NCBI RefSeq assembly: GCF_016863275.1
Contig: NZ_BOOO01000048.1
Span: 33,034-97,033 of the forward strand
Reading direction: 5' to 3'
DNA: 64,000 nt
From: Planotetraspora mira
Lineage (GTDB): Bacteria > Actinomycetota > Actinomycetes > Streptosporangiales > Streptosporangiaceae
This document shows positions 32,766 to 41,278 of the stretch, piece by piece. The position numbers were made by a program, and so were the translations under genes. A model generated the notes under the pieces. That model was given only the letters and a program-made list of their open reading frames with translations. It was not told the origin of the DNA and searched no databases. Position 1 is the first letter of the stretch. Each line of letters starts with the position of its first letter.

Positions 32766-35060
32766 TCACTTGAAGGTGGTGAGGAACTCGCTTGTCCGCA
32801 ACGCGCGGGACGAGATGCGAACGTCGCCGATCCATCCGTAGAAGCCCTGGCCGAACTGCAGGGCACTCTGCGTAGCACCGATGACGAACGGCTTGCCGAG
32901 GGTGGCGATGCCCGTCGAGGGCTGAGTGGGGTTACGGACGATCTTCGATCCGTTCACGTAGATCACCGTTGCCCGGCCGTCGTTGACCACGGCGATGTGC
33001 GTCCACTCTCCGGGCGGCAGGGCGTGGCTCCACGATGTGGGGCTCGAGTTCTGCACGTCCGGATAGACGATGTACTGCAGGAACCGCTCGGGAGACAGGT
33101 TCAGGCTGCAGGTGGGTTCGTCTTGGGAGTAGCCGTTGGTCTTGCCGGCGTCACCGCTGCGACCCTCCCAGCTGAGGATGCCCATCCAGGCATGGTCACC
33201 CTGGAACGGATCGGGCAGCTTGATGAACGCCTCGATCGTGTATCCGGAGCGGAACTTCATGCTGTTGACGGGCGCACCGGCCACGGCCTCGAGAATCGCA
33301 GCCCTGTTGGGGCCCTTGCCTCCGTCGAAGCGCAGGCTGGCATGCGCCGGCTGCCCGGTGTGGTGATCGGGCGACCAGGTGAGCAACTGGTTCGAGCCGT
33401 CGCCGATGCTCCAGTCGGCGAGCTGGATGAGCGAGTCACCGGAGTTCGCGGTGACGTTGAGCCGGTAGTACGCGTAGGCGGTCTTGTTGGTGAAGCTGTA
33501 GGTGTTGGTGGCGAACCGCCCGCTGAAGGTCTGCCCCGTCTGCGTGTCCAGGTCGGTCCACGAACTGCCGTCGTTCGACCCCTGCACCGTGAAGTCCTTG
33601 GGGTCGCGGCCCGGCGAGTCGTTCGCGGAGGTCAGCGCGTACTGCACCACCACCGCAGGCTTGGCCAGCTGGTAGGTCACCCAGCCGGTCGCGCTGAACG
33701 CCAGCCATTTGGTCGACGAATTGCCGTCCTTGAGGTTCGCGGCGGTTTCGTTCGGCGCGTTCTCGGCGCTCGCGGTCACCGCGCCGACCTGGCTGAGCAG
33801 GTTGCCTGGCACCGGAGTGCCGAGCAGCTGAACCGTCAGGTTGTTGCCGTTGCCGGTGAGGTCGGGAACCACCGTTCCGGCCGCGACGGGGCTTCCCGCC
33901 GTGCCGGCGCCGGTCAGCCCTGCCGCGTCGAAGCGCCAGTACGCCACGGTGCCCTTGGGCGTCACGACGCTGACGGGGCGCGGAGGGGGCGGCGTCACCG
34001 GGGCGAACCCCTGGAAGCGCGCGGTGAAGTCGATGTCGATGCTGAAACGGTCCGTCGGGCCGGTGAGCTCCAGCGTCTCGGCCTCGAGGGGAGACCGACG
34101 CTCCGTGTCGCGGTCCAGGAACCACGGCGAGAAGGTTTCGACGTCGACGACGTTCCGGACGAGGTCGAAGTGATACAGGCGGATCATGCCGCCGCCACCG
34201 TAGTAGCGGTCCTGGTAGTTGGTGATATGCGCGTGAACGTCGTTCCCCGCGTCGTTCTTCAGAACCGTGCGCGCGGGCGGCCAGAAGTGACCGTTGAGCG
34301 TGAGGAAGATCTGGTCGTTACGGCGAATGATGCCGTCCCACAACTGTTGCCCGTAGGCGGACAGGTACGCCGTGCCGTTGTCGCCCGGAGCGACCAGTTC
34401 GTGGGTGGTGAGAATGACGGGCAGCGTGCGGTGAGCGTCGATGACGCCCTGCGCCCACGTCACGCCCTTGTCCGACAGTCTCCAGTCGAGCGCGAGGATC
34501 AGCCATTCACGGCCGCCCGCCCGAACCACGTGGAAACTGTTGTAGCCGTCGGGGGAGGCGCCCCGGAAGGTCGGCGACTTGGCGAAGCGCTGCGGACCGA
34601 AGACGCTCAAGTAGGGCGTCTTTCCGCGCTGGTCGTCCGACGTGACGTCGTGGTTTCCCGCGAGCACGCTGTACGGCACCTTGTTGTCGATGGCCCGGAA
34701 GGTCTTGCCCGCGAGCGTTTCCTCCTGCTCGGTGCCGTGCTCGGTGACATCGCCGAGGTGCGTCATGAACGCGATGTTCAGGTCCGCGCGTTCCTGAATG
34801 AGGTAGTCGAAGGTCTTGAGCAGTGGCTCGGGGTTGGCGCTGTCCGCGTCGAAAAGGTATTGGGTGTCCGGCAGCACGGCCAAGGCGAAACGGGGGCTCT
34901 CCTCGTCGAAGTGCCCGTTGCCGCCGGCGCGGTGTCCATCGTCCGCGCTCGCCGGAGAGGCGCCTACCAGCGTCGACAAAGCGCCGACGGCGGGAGCGGC
35001 CAGTGCGGCCTGAATCAGGGCTCGGCGTCCGACACCGTGCTGTTCGCCTACGTTGTCCAT
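32766..35060 (-). CDS. Tat-exported metallophosphoesterase with LamG and F5/8-type C-terminal modules
   Basis: 764 residues. Residues 12-13 are the twin arginines of a Tat signal (GRRALIQAALAAP), cut after about residue 39. The calcineurin-like phosphoesterase follows: LAVLPDTQYLF, THLGDVTEHGT, VLAGNHDVTS and LTLNGHFWPP hold the metal ligands. After ~residue 375 a LamG-like domain begins (VAYWRFDAAGLTGAG), is interrupted by an F5/8-type module (SSTKWLAFSATGWVTYQLAK), then resumes (SGYTIEAFIKLPDPFQGDHA). The substrate is unknown; the C-terminal modules suggest binding to carbohydrate or cell surface. Confidence 0.87.
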   Translation of the reverse strand: MDNVGEQHGVGRRALIQAALAAPAVGALSTLVGASPASADDGHRAGGNGHFDEESPRFALAVLPDTQYLFDADSANPEPLLKTFDYLIQERADLNIAFMTHLGDVTEHGTEQEETLAGKTFRAIDNKVPYSVLAGNHDVTSDDQRGKTPYLSVFGPQRFAKSPTFRGASPDGYNSFHVVRAGGREWLILALDWRLSDKGVTWAQGVIDAHRTLPVILTTHELVAPGDNGTAYLSAYGQQLWDGIIRRNDQIFLTLNGHFWPPARTVLKNDAGNDVHAHITNYQDRYYGGGGMIRLYHFDLVRNVVDVETFSPWFLDRDTERRSPLEAETLELTGPTDRFSIDIDFTARFQGFAPVTPPPPRPVSVVTPKGTVAYWRFDAAGLTGAGTAGSPVAAGTVVPDLTGNGNNLTVQLLGTPVPGNLLSQVGAVTASAENAPNETAANLKDGNSSTKWLAFSATGWVTYQLAKPAVVVQYALTSANDSPGRDPKDFTVQGSNDGSSWTDLDTQTGQTFSGRFATNTYSFTNKTAYAYYRLNVTANSGDSLIQLADWSIGDGSNQLLTWSPDHHTGQPAHASLRFDGGKGPNRAAILEAVAGAPVNSMKFRSGYTIEAFIKLPDPFQGDHAWMGILSWEGRSGDAGKTNGYSQDEPTCSLNLSPERFLQYIVYPDVQNSSPTSWSHALPPGEWTHIAVVNDGRATVIYVNGSKIVRNPTQPSTGIATLGKPFVIGATQSALQFGQGFYGWIGDVRISSRALRTSEFLTTFK

Positions 35061-35541
35061 CAGTCTCCAACCGCTGCTTCCTAGGTAACGGCCGGACCGT
35101 ATTCAGTACGCACGGCTGTCCGGTGAAGCAGATCTGAATCGTGGGAGCCGGACGCAGGAAGATAAAGGGGTCAATCCCGGGATTAACAGACTCCGGGCGT
35201 GATGCGGGTTGACCCGGATGGTGCCGTCGATGGTCGGCTACGTGACCTGGCAGCCGCCGGTGATGCCGGTCATCGCGCCGGGTCAGTCCAAGACAAGGCG
35301 TTCGTTGCGGATGCGTGTGCCGGCTTGCTTGAGCCTGTGGAGGACGGGCACGATCTCGGCCTGTCGGATGGCGGGGATGGCGCCGATCTTAGTGGTGACG
35401 TAGGCGTATTCAACGGCCACCGGGGCCACCAGAGCGTGGCCGAAGGCGCGGAGGTCATCGTCACGATGGCCGGGATCGGTCCGGACGTCCCGACCGGCAC
35501 GTTCCGCTACCGCAATGGAGCGATGCCGTGGTGATCAAGGC
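35061..35541. other. 481-bp degenerate intergenic region
   Basis: There is no intact gene. A recognisable SDR tail occupies 35406-35534 on the plus strand (listed separately). On the minus strand a frame ending at 35283 reads KIGAIPAIRQAEIVPVLHRL and then a short tail. It faintly resembles the C-terminus of a DUF3368/PIN-type protein, but I do not trust this enough to call it. Confidence 0.35.
35406..35534 (+). pseudogene. 3' remnant of an SDR gene
   Basis: The frame VFNGHRGHQSVAEGAEVIVT then PDVPTGTFRYRNGAMPW, with a stop at 35532-35534, matches the typical C-terminal end of classical SDRs (FNG.RG.Q.v.EGA, PTG.F....G..PW). No Rossmann fold or catalytic region is present upstream in any frame. 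Confidence 0.5.
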
Positions 35542-36804
35542 TCATCTCCCTGGCCCGGCCTCCGGCGGGCGGCCCGCGCGGGCAGCGCGGAGGCGGAGAT
35601 AGCGCTGCTCAGGGAGGTTGAGCGTGCGCCGTGCGGCCAGCTCGTAGCGCGCGCACGCCGCCTCGTGGTCGCCCGCGAGGTCGAGCAGGTGAGCCCGTAC
35701 GGCGTGCAGGCGATGATGGTCGGCGAGCGCGGGATCCGCCTCGGCGGCGGCCAGATGCCGGAGCCCGGCCTGTGGTCCGTGCACCATGGCGACGGCGACG
35801 ACGCGGTTGAGCGTCACCATCGGCCCCGGCGCGACGGCGTCGAGCAGATCGTACAGCGTAAGGATCTGCGGCCAGTCGGTCTCCTCGGCCCGGGGAGCCT
35901 CGTCGTGCACGGCCGCGATGGCGGCCTGCAGCTGGTAGGGCCCGACCGGGCCGTGGGCCAGGGTGCGGCTGATCAGCGCGACGCCCTCGGCGACGGCGGC
36001 GGCGTCCCACCGGCTCCGGTCCTGGTCGGCGAGCGGGATCAGCGCGCCGTCCGGGCCGACCCGCGCGGGTCGGCGGGCGTCGGTGAGCCGCATGAGCGCC
36101 AGCAGCCCCGCCACCTCGCCATCCTGGGGCAGCAGGGCGTGGAGCTGCCGGGTGAGGCGGACGGCCTCGGCGGTGAGCTCGACGCGGTGCAGCGCCGAGC
36201 CCGAACTGGCCGTGTACCCCTCGTTGAAGACCAGGTACAGCACTTCGGTGACCGCCGCCATACGGGCGGAGCGCTCGTCGGGCGGAGGCATCCCGAACGT
36301 CGCGCCGCTTGCCCGGATCGTCTGCTTGGCGCGGCTGATCCGCTGCGCCGCGGTCGCGGGAGGCACCAGCAGCGCGCGGGCGATCTCGGCGGTGCTCAGC
36401 CCGCCGACGGCCCGCAGCGTCAGCGCCACCTGGGACGCCGGGGTGAGCGACGGATGGCAGCACAACATGAGCAGGGTCAGCGTGTCGTCGGAGGCAGGCG
36501 CGGGCTCGGGCTCCGGCGGGGACAGCAGGGCGGCGGTCTCCTCGCGGCGGCGCCGGGCCGTGTCGCTGCGCCACAGCTCGGTCCACCGGCGCGCGGCGAC
36601 CCTGACCAGCCAGCCCGGCGGGTTGGCCGGCACCCCCTCAGCGGCCCACTGGACGGCCGCCGCCAGCAGCGCCTCCTGCACGGCGTCCTCGCACGTGCCG
36701 AAGTCGCCGTACCGCCGCACGAGCACGCCGAGCACCGTCGGCGCCAGGGTTCGCAGCAGCTCCTCGACCCGGGCCGGCTCGCAGGTCTGATGGGCGCCGC
36801 TCAC
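35542..36804 (-). CDS. ECF sigma factor of the ECF42 type (DUF6596 C-terminal extension)
   Basis: 420 residues with GTG start at 36804. The sigma core is in the first ~170 residues (GDFGTCEDAVQEALLAAAVQ, LTLRAVGGLSTAEIARALLV). The long C-terminal DUF6596/TPR-like part (LYLVFNEGYTASSGSALHRV) is diagnostic of ECF42, in which this extension is needed for activity. It overlaps the YCII/DGPF gene by four bases, the hallmark partner of ECF42. No anti-sigma factor is present. Targets are usually the DGPF genes themselves. Confidence 0.9.
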   Translation of the reverse strand: MSGAHQTCEPARVEELLRTLAPTVLGVLVRRYGDFGTCEDAVQEALLAAAVQWAAEGVPANPPGWLVRVAARRWTELWRSDTARRRREETAALLSPPEPEPAPASDDTLTLLMLCCHPSLTPASQVALTLRAVGGLSTAEIARALLVPPATAAQRISRAKQTIRASGATFGMPPPDERSARMAAVTEVLYLVFNEGYTASSGSALHRVELTAEAVRLTRQLHALLPQDGEVAGLLALMRLTDARRPARVGPDGALIPLADQDRSRWDAAAVAEGVALISRTLAHGPVGPYQLQAAIAAVHDEAPRAEETDWPQILTLYDLLDAVAPGPMVTLNRVVAVAMVHGPQAGLRHLAAAEADPALADHHRLHAVRAHLLDLAGDHEAACARYELAARRTLNLPEQRYLRLRAARAGRPPEAGPGR

Positions 36805-37160
36805 ACGTCGAGGACGGCGTGTAGGTCCATGACCGGGCGAACCTCGATCTCGCCGTACGGGGCCAGGCGCGCCGCGTGGGCGAGCGCGCGGTCCATGCTG
36901 TCGCAGTCGACAAGATAGAAACCCGCCAGGTGCTCCTTGACCTCGGCGAACGGCCCGTCGCCCGCGACCGTGCGGCCGTCGCGCACCATGACGTGCCTGG
37001 TCAGCGACGGGTCGGCCAGCGCCTCGGTGACGATCAGCTCGCCGGACGCGGCCAGGTCGTCGGTGAGGGCCAGGTGACGGCGGCCGACCTCCACCTTCTG
37101 GGCCTCGGACAGCGCGTCCCAGGCGGCGGGGTTGCTGTGGATGAGGATCACGTACTTCAT
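36801..37160 (-). CDS. YCII-related (DGPF domain) protein, ECF42 partner
   Basis: 119 residues from MKYVILIHSNP, with GGAGG upstream of ATG 37160. The DGPF motif appears as GDGPFAEVKEHLAGFYLVDC. The family is linked with ECF42 sigma factors but its biochemical role is unknown. It is the first gene of a two-gene operon; its stop overlaps the sigma factor GTG (GTGA). An MFS exporter gene is divergent. Confidence 0.9.
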   Translation of the reverse strand: MKYVILIHSNPAAWDALSEAQKVEVGRRHLALTDDLAASGELIVTEALADPSLTRHVMVRDGRTVAGDGPFAEVKEHLAGFYLVDCDSMDRALAHAARLAPYGEIEVRPVMDLHAVLDV

Positions 37161-37194
37161 CGGCGCCTCCACGGCCTTCACGTCGTCCGGGGGC

Positions 37195-37220
37195 GGATCG
37201 TCCCCATCATCATGTCGAAA
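37195..37220 (-). promoter_or_regulatory. Candidate ECF42-type promoter for the YCII-sigma operon
   Basis: On the minus strand TTTCGA (37220-37215) is followed 14 bases later by CGATCC (37200-37195). This is near the published ECF42 pattern (TGTCGA and CGA/TC) but is not an exact match. It would allow autoregulation. Weak evidence. Confidence 0.3.
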
Positions 37221-37236
37221 CCGGCGTCCCGGTTTC
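37217..37236. promoter_or_regulatory. Inverted repeat GAAACCGG-4-CCGGTTTC between YCII and MFS genes
   Basis: Perfect 8-bp arms with a 4-base spacer in the shared promoter region of the divergent YCII-sigma operon and MFS gene. It partly overlaps the candidate ECF promoter. An operator for an unlinked repressor is likely. Confidence 0.5.
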
Positions 37237-37323
37237 TACACCCCTTCGCGAGAACCCGCCCATCCCGGGTTCCTCGCCAGGGAACGCACCACCGCACCGA
37301 CCCTCCGAGAAGGGACGCCTTCC

Positions 37324-38781
37324 ATGACTATGGAGACTTCGAAGACCCCGGAAAGCTCGAAGACCAAGGAGAGCCCGGACGCCGGGCCGCCGCTCGCCGC
37401 GCCGGATCCCCGGCGGTGGCGGGCACTGGCCGTGCTGGGCCTCATCCAGTTCATGCTCGTCCTCGACCTGACGATCGTGAATGTCGCCCTGCCGCGCATC
37501 CAGCACGCCCTCGGCTTCTCCGGACCGGGCCTGGCCTGGGTGGTCAACGGGTACGCGCTCATGGCGGGCGGCCTGCTGCTGCTCGGCGGGCGGCTGGCCG
37601 ACATTTACGGCAGGCGGCGGCTGTTCCTGGCCGGGGTGGCGGTCTTCGCGCTCGCCTCGGCCGTGTCCGGGGCGGCGGCCGGCGCGGGGATGCTGGTGAC
37701 GGGACGCTTCGCGCAGGGCGTCGGCGAGGCGCTGGCCGCGCCCGCCGCGCTCGGCCTGATCGCCCTGCTCTTCACCGACCCCGGCGAAAGGGCGAAGGCC
37801 CTCGGGGTTTGGGGTGGGCTCACCGGCCTCGGCGGGATCGCGGGGACGATCATCTCCGGGGTGCTGACCGACCTGGCGTCCTGGCGCTGGATCTTCTTCA
37901 TCAACCTGCCGGTCGCGCTGGTCGTCCTGGCCCTCGTGCCACGCCTGGTGACCGAGAGCCGGATGGCCCGCGACCACTGCCGCCTCGACCTCACCGGAGC
38001 GGTCACCGCCACGGCCGGCCTGGTGGCGATCGTGGCGGGCCTGCAGCAGGCCGCCACTCACCCGTGGGGCTCGTGGCAGGTGCTGGCGCCGCTGCTCGGC
38101 GGGATCGTCCTGCTCGCGGCCACGGTCCTGGTCGAGGCGCGCTCGACCGCGCCGCTGATCCCGCCCCGGTTCTTCGCCGACCGCACCCGGGTTACGGCCA
38201 ACATCCTCAGCCTGCTCAACACGGCCGCGTTCTTCACGTTCGTCTTCCTGCTCACCCTGTACGAGCAGCAGGTGCTGGGGTACTCGCCGCTGCAGGGCGG
38301 CCTGTCGTACGTGCCGTTCGGGGTGGCTATCGGCGCGGGCATCGCTCTCGGCAGCGCCCTGCTGCCGCGCGCCGGGGTGCGTGCGCTCCTGGTCACCAGC
38401 TTCCTCGGCCTCGCCGCAGGACTCCTCATAACCTTCCGCCTCGACGTGGTCGGCTCGTATGTGGGCGGGGTCCTGCCCTGCATGCTCGTGGTCGGCCTGT
38501 TCACCGGGATGACCTTCCCGGCGCTCCTGGACGCCGCGCTGCACGGCGTCACCGGCGAGGACTCCAGCGTGGCCTCGGCGGTGCAGAACACCATGCAACA
38601 GGTGGGCGGCGCGATCGGCCTCGCCTGCCTGGCCACCCTGGCCTTCCGCCAAACCGGACCCACCCCGTCCGGCGCGACTGCCGTCGACGGCTACCTTTCG
38701 GCGTTCAAGGTGGCCGCCGCCGTCCTCATCGTGGCTGCGACGGTAGCCCTGACCCTCTCCTCCCGAAACCGAACGCCGTAG
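37324..38781 (+). CDS. MFS transporter, DHA2 type
   Basis: 485 residues from MTMETSKTPESSKT (ATG 37324, GAAGGGA upstream). Motifs: LDLTIVNVALPRIQHALGFS (D1), GGRLADIYGRRRLF (motif A), RFAQGVGEALAAPAALGL (motif C) and about 14 predicted helices. It is an exporter of the EmrB/QacA class; the substrate is unknown. It diverges from the ECF42 operon and could be one of its targets or be repressed through the palindrome between them. Confidence 0.88.
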   Translation: MTMETSKTPESSKTKESPDAGPPLAAPDPRRWRALAVLGLIQFMLVLDLTIVNVALPRIQHALGFSGPGLAWVVNGYALMAGGLLLLGGRLADIYGRRRLFLAGVAVFALASAVSGAAAGAGMLVTGRFAQGVGEALAAPAALGLIALLFTDPGERAKALGVWGGLTGLGGIAGTIISGVLTDLASWRWIFFINLPVALVVLALVPRLVTESRMARDHCRLDLTGAVTATAGLVAIVAGLQQAATHPWGSWQVLAPLLGGIVLLAATVLVEARSTAPLIPPRFFADRTRVTANILSLLNTAAFFTFVFLLTLYEQQVLGYSPLQGGLSYVPFGVAIGAGIALGSALLPRAGVRALLVTSFLGLAAGLLITFRLDVVGSYVGGVLPCMLVVGLFTGMTFPALLDAALHGVTGEDSSVASAVQNTMQQVGGAIGLACLATLAFRQTGPTPSGATAVDGYLSAFKVAAAVLIVAATVALTLSSRNRTP

Positions 38782-38810
38782 GTCCGGCCCCAAGGTTGCG
38801 TGACGGGCCG

Positions 38811-39356
38811 CTAGGAGGCCCACGGGGGAGTGTGCTGGTCGCCCGGTACCACGCACCGGGCCTCGACCGTGCTGGAGTTGGAGGCTTGCGGCACCACCTG
38901 GCCGTCGACGGTGATGCGGCAGGTCACTTCCCTGCCCTCAGGGTAGCTGTCCACCGACATGGACAGCTCCGGCACCGGGCCGACGATCTCCACGGTCTGC
39001 CTGTGAGGTAATCGCACGGGGCCGCTCTCAAGCGCTGGGATCGAGGCCGCCCAGGAGGCGTAGTTCACGGTCGATTGCGATGACGCCCCATTTGGGCTTT
39101 CGGCCTCGAACACGACCGTATGACGGATCTTCGCCTCTGCGGGGTCGACCACACGGGGGGATGGTGTGGTGCACTGCGCGCCGCAATTTCCGGTGTCGAA
39201 GAAATAGAGGACCAACCCCAGGACGGGGGCCAGGAGGCAGACCAGGCCGACGACTCCGATCAGGATGAGACCTACCGTGAGCGCAACGTTCGGTTTGGCC
39301 GGCGCGGTGGCGTGATGGGGTGGCGGCTGTCCGGGAGGGCCCTGCTGGTGTGCCAT
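38811..39356 (-). CDS. Single-pass membrane protein, MmpS-like
   Basis: 181 residues from MAHQQGPPGQPPPHH (ATG 39356). A Pro-rich cytoplasmic N-terminus is followed by one hydrophobic helix (LTVGLILIGVVGLVCLLAPV) and an extracellular beta-sandwich-like domain with VTCRITVDGQVV and a Cys pair. It resembles MmpS/transport-accessory proteins in layout; there is no MmpL next to it. Function unknown. It diverges from the LVIVD gene. Confidence 0.65.
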   Translation of the reverse strand: MAHQQGPPGQPPPHHATAPAKPNVALTVGLILIGVVGLVCLLAPVLGLVLYFFDTGNCGAQCTTPSPRVVDPAEAKIRHTVVFEAESPNGASSQSTVNYASWAASIPALESGPVRLPHRQTVEIVGPVPELSMSVDSYPEGREVTCRITVDGQVVPQASNSSTVEARCVVPGDQHTPPWAS

Positions 39357-39527
39357 GGTTCGGCTCCGGGAGGTTCGGCTACGCGCTCCAAGCCGGATGA
39401 TCCTCGCGGAGCGGCTGAGGTCCAGATCGTGACATCGAATCGTTAGCCCACCGCACTGCAGCCGAGGCCACGGCCATAAGAGCACGCCAGGGCACGATCG
39501 CGACGAATGATGGAGCCCCAAAGGGGG

Positions 39528-39544
39528 CATTTGCAACATTTGCA
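39528..39544. repeat. Tandem CATTTGCA direct repeat in a divergent promoter region
   Basis: Two copies of CATTTGCA (39528-39535, 39537-39544) with one base between them, in the region between the MmpS-like and LVIVD genes, about 100 bases upstream of the latter. Candidate activator or repressor site for the LVIVD-copper module. Confidence 0.4.
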
Positions 39545-39643
39545 TCATGACAGCCGCTCTTACAGATCTCTAAAGTCGTGTCAGGTGTGATCTTCGGCCG
39601 CGCGGTTGTCCAACTGCACTGCCGGCCCCTAAGGGAGGGTCTG

Positions 39644-41122
39644 GTGAAAGCAAAATCCCTCGTGGCGGGTGCTGTCGCTCTGGCAACGGCTGCGGCACTG
39701 CAGCTGTCCGGAGCCGGCTCAGCATTCGCAGACAAGCCGTCCGACCCGAGTCCGTCCAGCAACTCCGCTCATGGCGGTCCGGTCATCGACGACGTGCACA
39801 ACGTCCCGACGACCGCTGTCGCAGGCAACGTCACGTTCATCGACAACGTCAAGGGCGTCAGCGGCTACTCGGGTCTGAACTTCATCCACTACGACAAGTA
39901 CGGCTACGACTTCATGTTCGCCAACGGCACCGGCGGCCTCGCCGTCTGGTCGCTGAAGAACCCCAAGCACCCGGCCCTGATCTCCAAGATCACGGCGGCC
40001 GAGCTGCGCCAGCCGGGGGACACCCAGGACAGGTTCTGGGAAGGCGAGAACATGACCGTCGACCCGAAGCGCAAGCTGGTCTTCCTCAGCCGGGACCCGC
40101 GCGGCTTCGGCGGCACCGTCTCCACCGGTCAGTCCGGCGTCTACATCGTCGACGTCAAGAACCCGTGGAAGCCGGCGACCGTCATCTTCCAGCCGGTCCC
40201 GGCCGGGCACACAGCCACGTGCATCAACGACTGCACGTACCTGTGGTCGGTCGGTCCGGCGAACACGGGCACGCCGGGCCAGGACCCGTCCTGGAAGGGC
40301 GTGCCGATCCGGGTGACCGACATCCGCGACATCAAGCACCCGCGCACCTTCGACGGGGCGCTCGATCTCGGCCGGTTCGACGGGACCACGGACTACGTGC
40401 ACAGCGTCGACGTCGACAAGAACGGTGTCGCCTGGGTCTCCGGTGAGGGCGGCGTACGCGGCTACTGGACCAAGGGCAGGCACTACGACCCGGTGCAGAA
40501 GCGCAACCGGGTCGCGACCGCGTACGACCCGGTGCCGTACGCCGGCGGCACTGTCGTCCCCACCAACCCGGCGGGCACCGCCTTCTTCGACTTCTTCGAC
40601 CACAACGCGTACCACAACACCGAGAAGCTCGGCTCCTTCGACAAGGGCGAGCTCCTCTACATCACCAACGAGAACATCACGGCCTGCTCCCAGGCGGGTG
40701 AGTTCAAGATCGCCTCGCTGAAGGGCAGCTACGACGGCGAGAGCTGGCGGTCCACGCCGGAGAAGCCGTTCCGGCTGGACCTGATCAGCCACTGGTCGCC
40801 GTGGGGCAAGGAGGGGTCGGCCACCACCGGTAGCTGCTCCGCGCACTGGTTCACGGTGAACGGCAACATCGTCGCGCAGGCGTGGTACGGCCAGGGCACC
40901 CGTTTCCTCGACGTGTCGGATCCCAAGAACCCGACCCAGGTCGGCTACTTCCGGGTGCCGGCGGGGGAGGGCGTGACCGCCGGCTCGGCGTCGGCCGCCT
41001 ACTGGCACAACGGACTGGTCTACGTCGCGGACTACAACCGAGGCGTCGACGTGCTCCGGTTCGACGGCAAGCTGGCCGGAAAGCCGGACAAGAAGATCTG
41101 CTGGAACTCGTGCGACAAGTGA
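39644..41122 (+). CDS. Secreted LVIVD-repeat (beta-propeller) protein
   Basis: 492 residues from GTG 39644 (GGGAGG nine bases before). A Sec signal peptide (VAGAVALATAAALQ...AFA) is cut near residue 29. The chain has repeats of the type seen in FANGTGGLAVWSLKNPKHPA, GVYIVDVKNPWKPATVIF and TRFLDVSDPKNPTQVGYF, which define LVIVD propeller blades. The function is unknown, but in several actinobacteria a gene of this kind precedes CopC/CopD. The gene ends with a strong hairpin. Confidence 0.85.
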   Translation: MKAKSLVAGAVALATAAALQLSGAGSAFADKPSDPSPSSNSAHGGPVIDDVHNVPTTAVAGNVTFIDNVKGVSGYSGLNFIHYDKYGYDFMFANGTGGLAVWSLKNPKHPALISKITAAELRQPGDTQDRFWEGENMTVDPKRKLVFLSRDPRGFGGTVSTGQSGVYIVDVKNPWKPATVIFQPVPAGHTATCINDCTYLWSVGPANTGTPGQDPSWKGVPIRVTDIRDIKHPRTFDGALDLGRFDGTTDYVHSVDVDKNGVAWVSGEGGVRGYWTKGRHYDPVQKRNRVATAYDPVPYAGGTVVPTNPAGTAFFDFFDHNAYHNTEKLGSFDKGELLYITNENITACSQAGEFKIASLKGSYDGESWRSTPEKPFRLDLISHWSPWGKEGSATTGSCSAHWFTVNGNIVAQAWYGQGTRFLDVSDPKNPTQVGYFRVPAGEGVTAGSASAAYWHNGLVYVADYNRGVDVLRFDGKLAGKPDKKICWNSCDK

Positions 41123-41141
41123 CCGTCTGAGGCGAAAGCTC

Positions 41142-41174
41142 CGGCCCGAGCGTGGCGACGCTGCGCTCGGGCCG
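41142..41174 (+). terminator. 11-bp stem terminator after the LVIVD gene
   Basis: CGGCCCGAGCG (41142-41152) pairs with CGCTCGGGCCG (41164-41174), followed by TCTTTC. It would separate the LVIVD transcript from the CopCD gene. Confidence 0.65.
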
Positions 41175-41278
41175 TCTTTCGGTGGCGACGGGCATGGAGG
41201 TAGGACGGGCGTGGAGATCACGTTTGGGGTGCCGACCCCTCTCTCGGGCGACGGCACACTGCGTACGGACCAGCACGG

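Noticed and set aside
32625..35084. An 819-codon open frame on the plus strand
   Set aside because: It is antisense to the Tat-exported phosphoesterase and has no recognisable domain.
35283..35403. Possible DUF3368/PIN protein tail on the minus strand
   Set aside because: Only about 40 residues, weak resemblance, and it overlaps the SDR remnant on the other strand.
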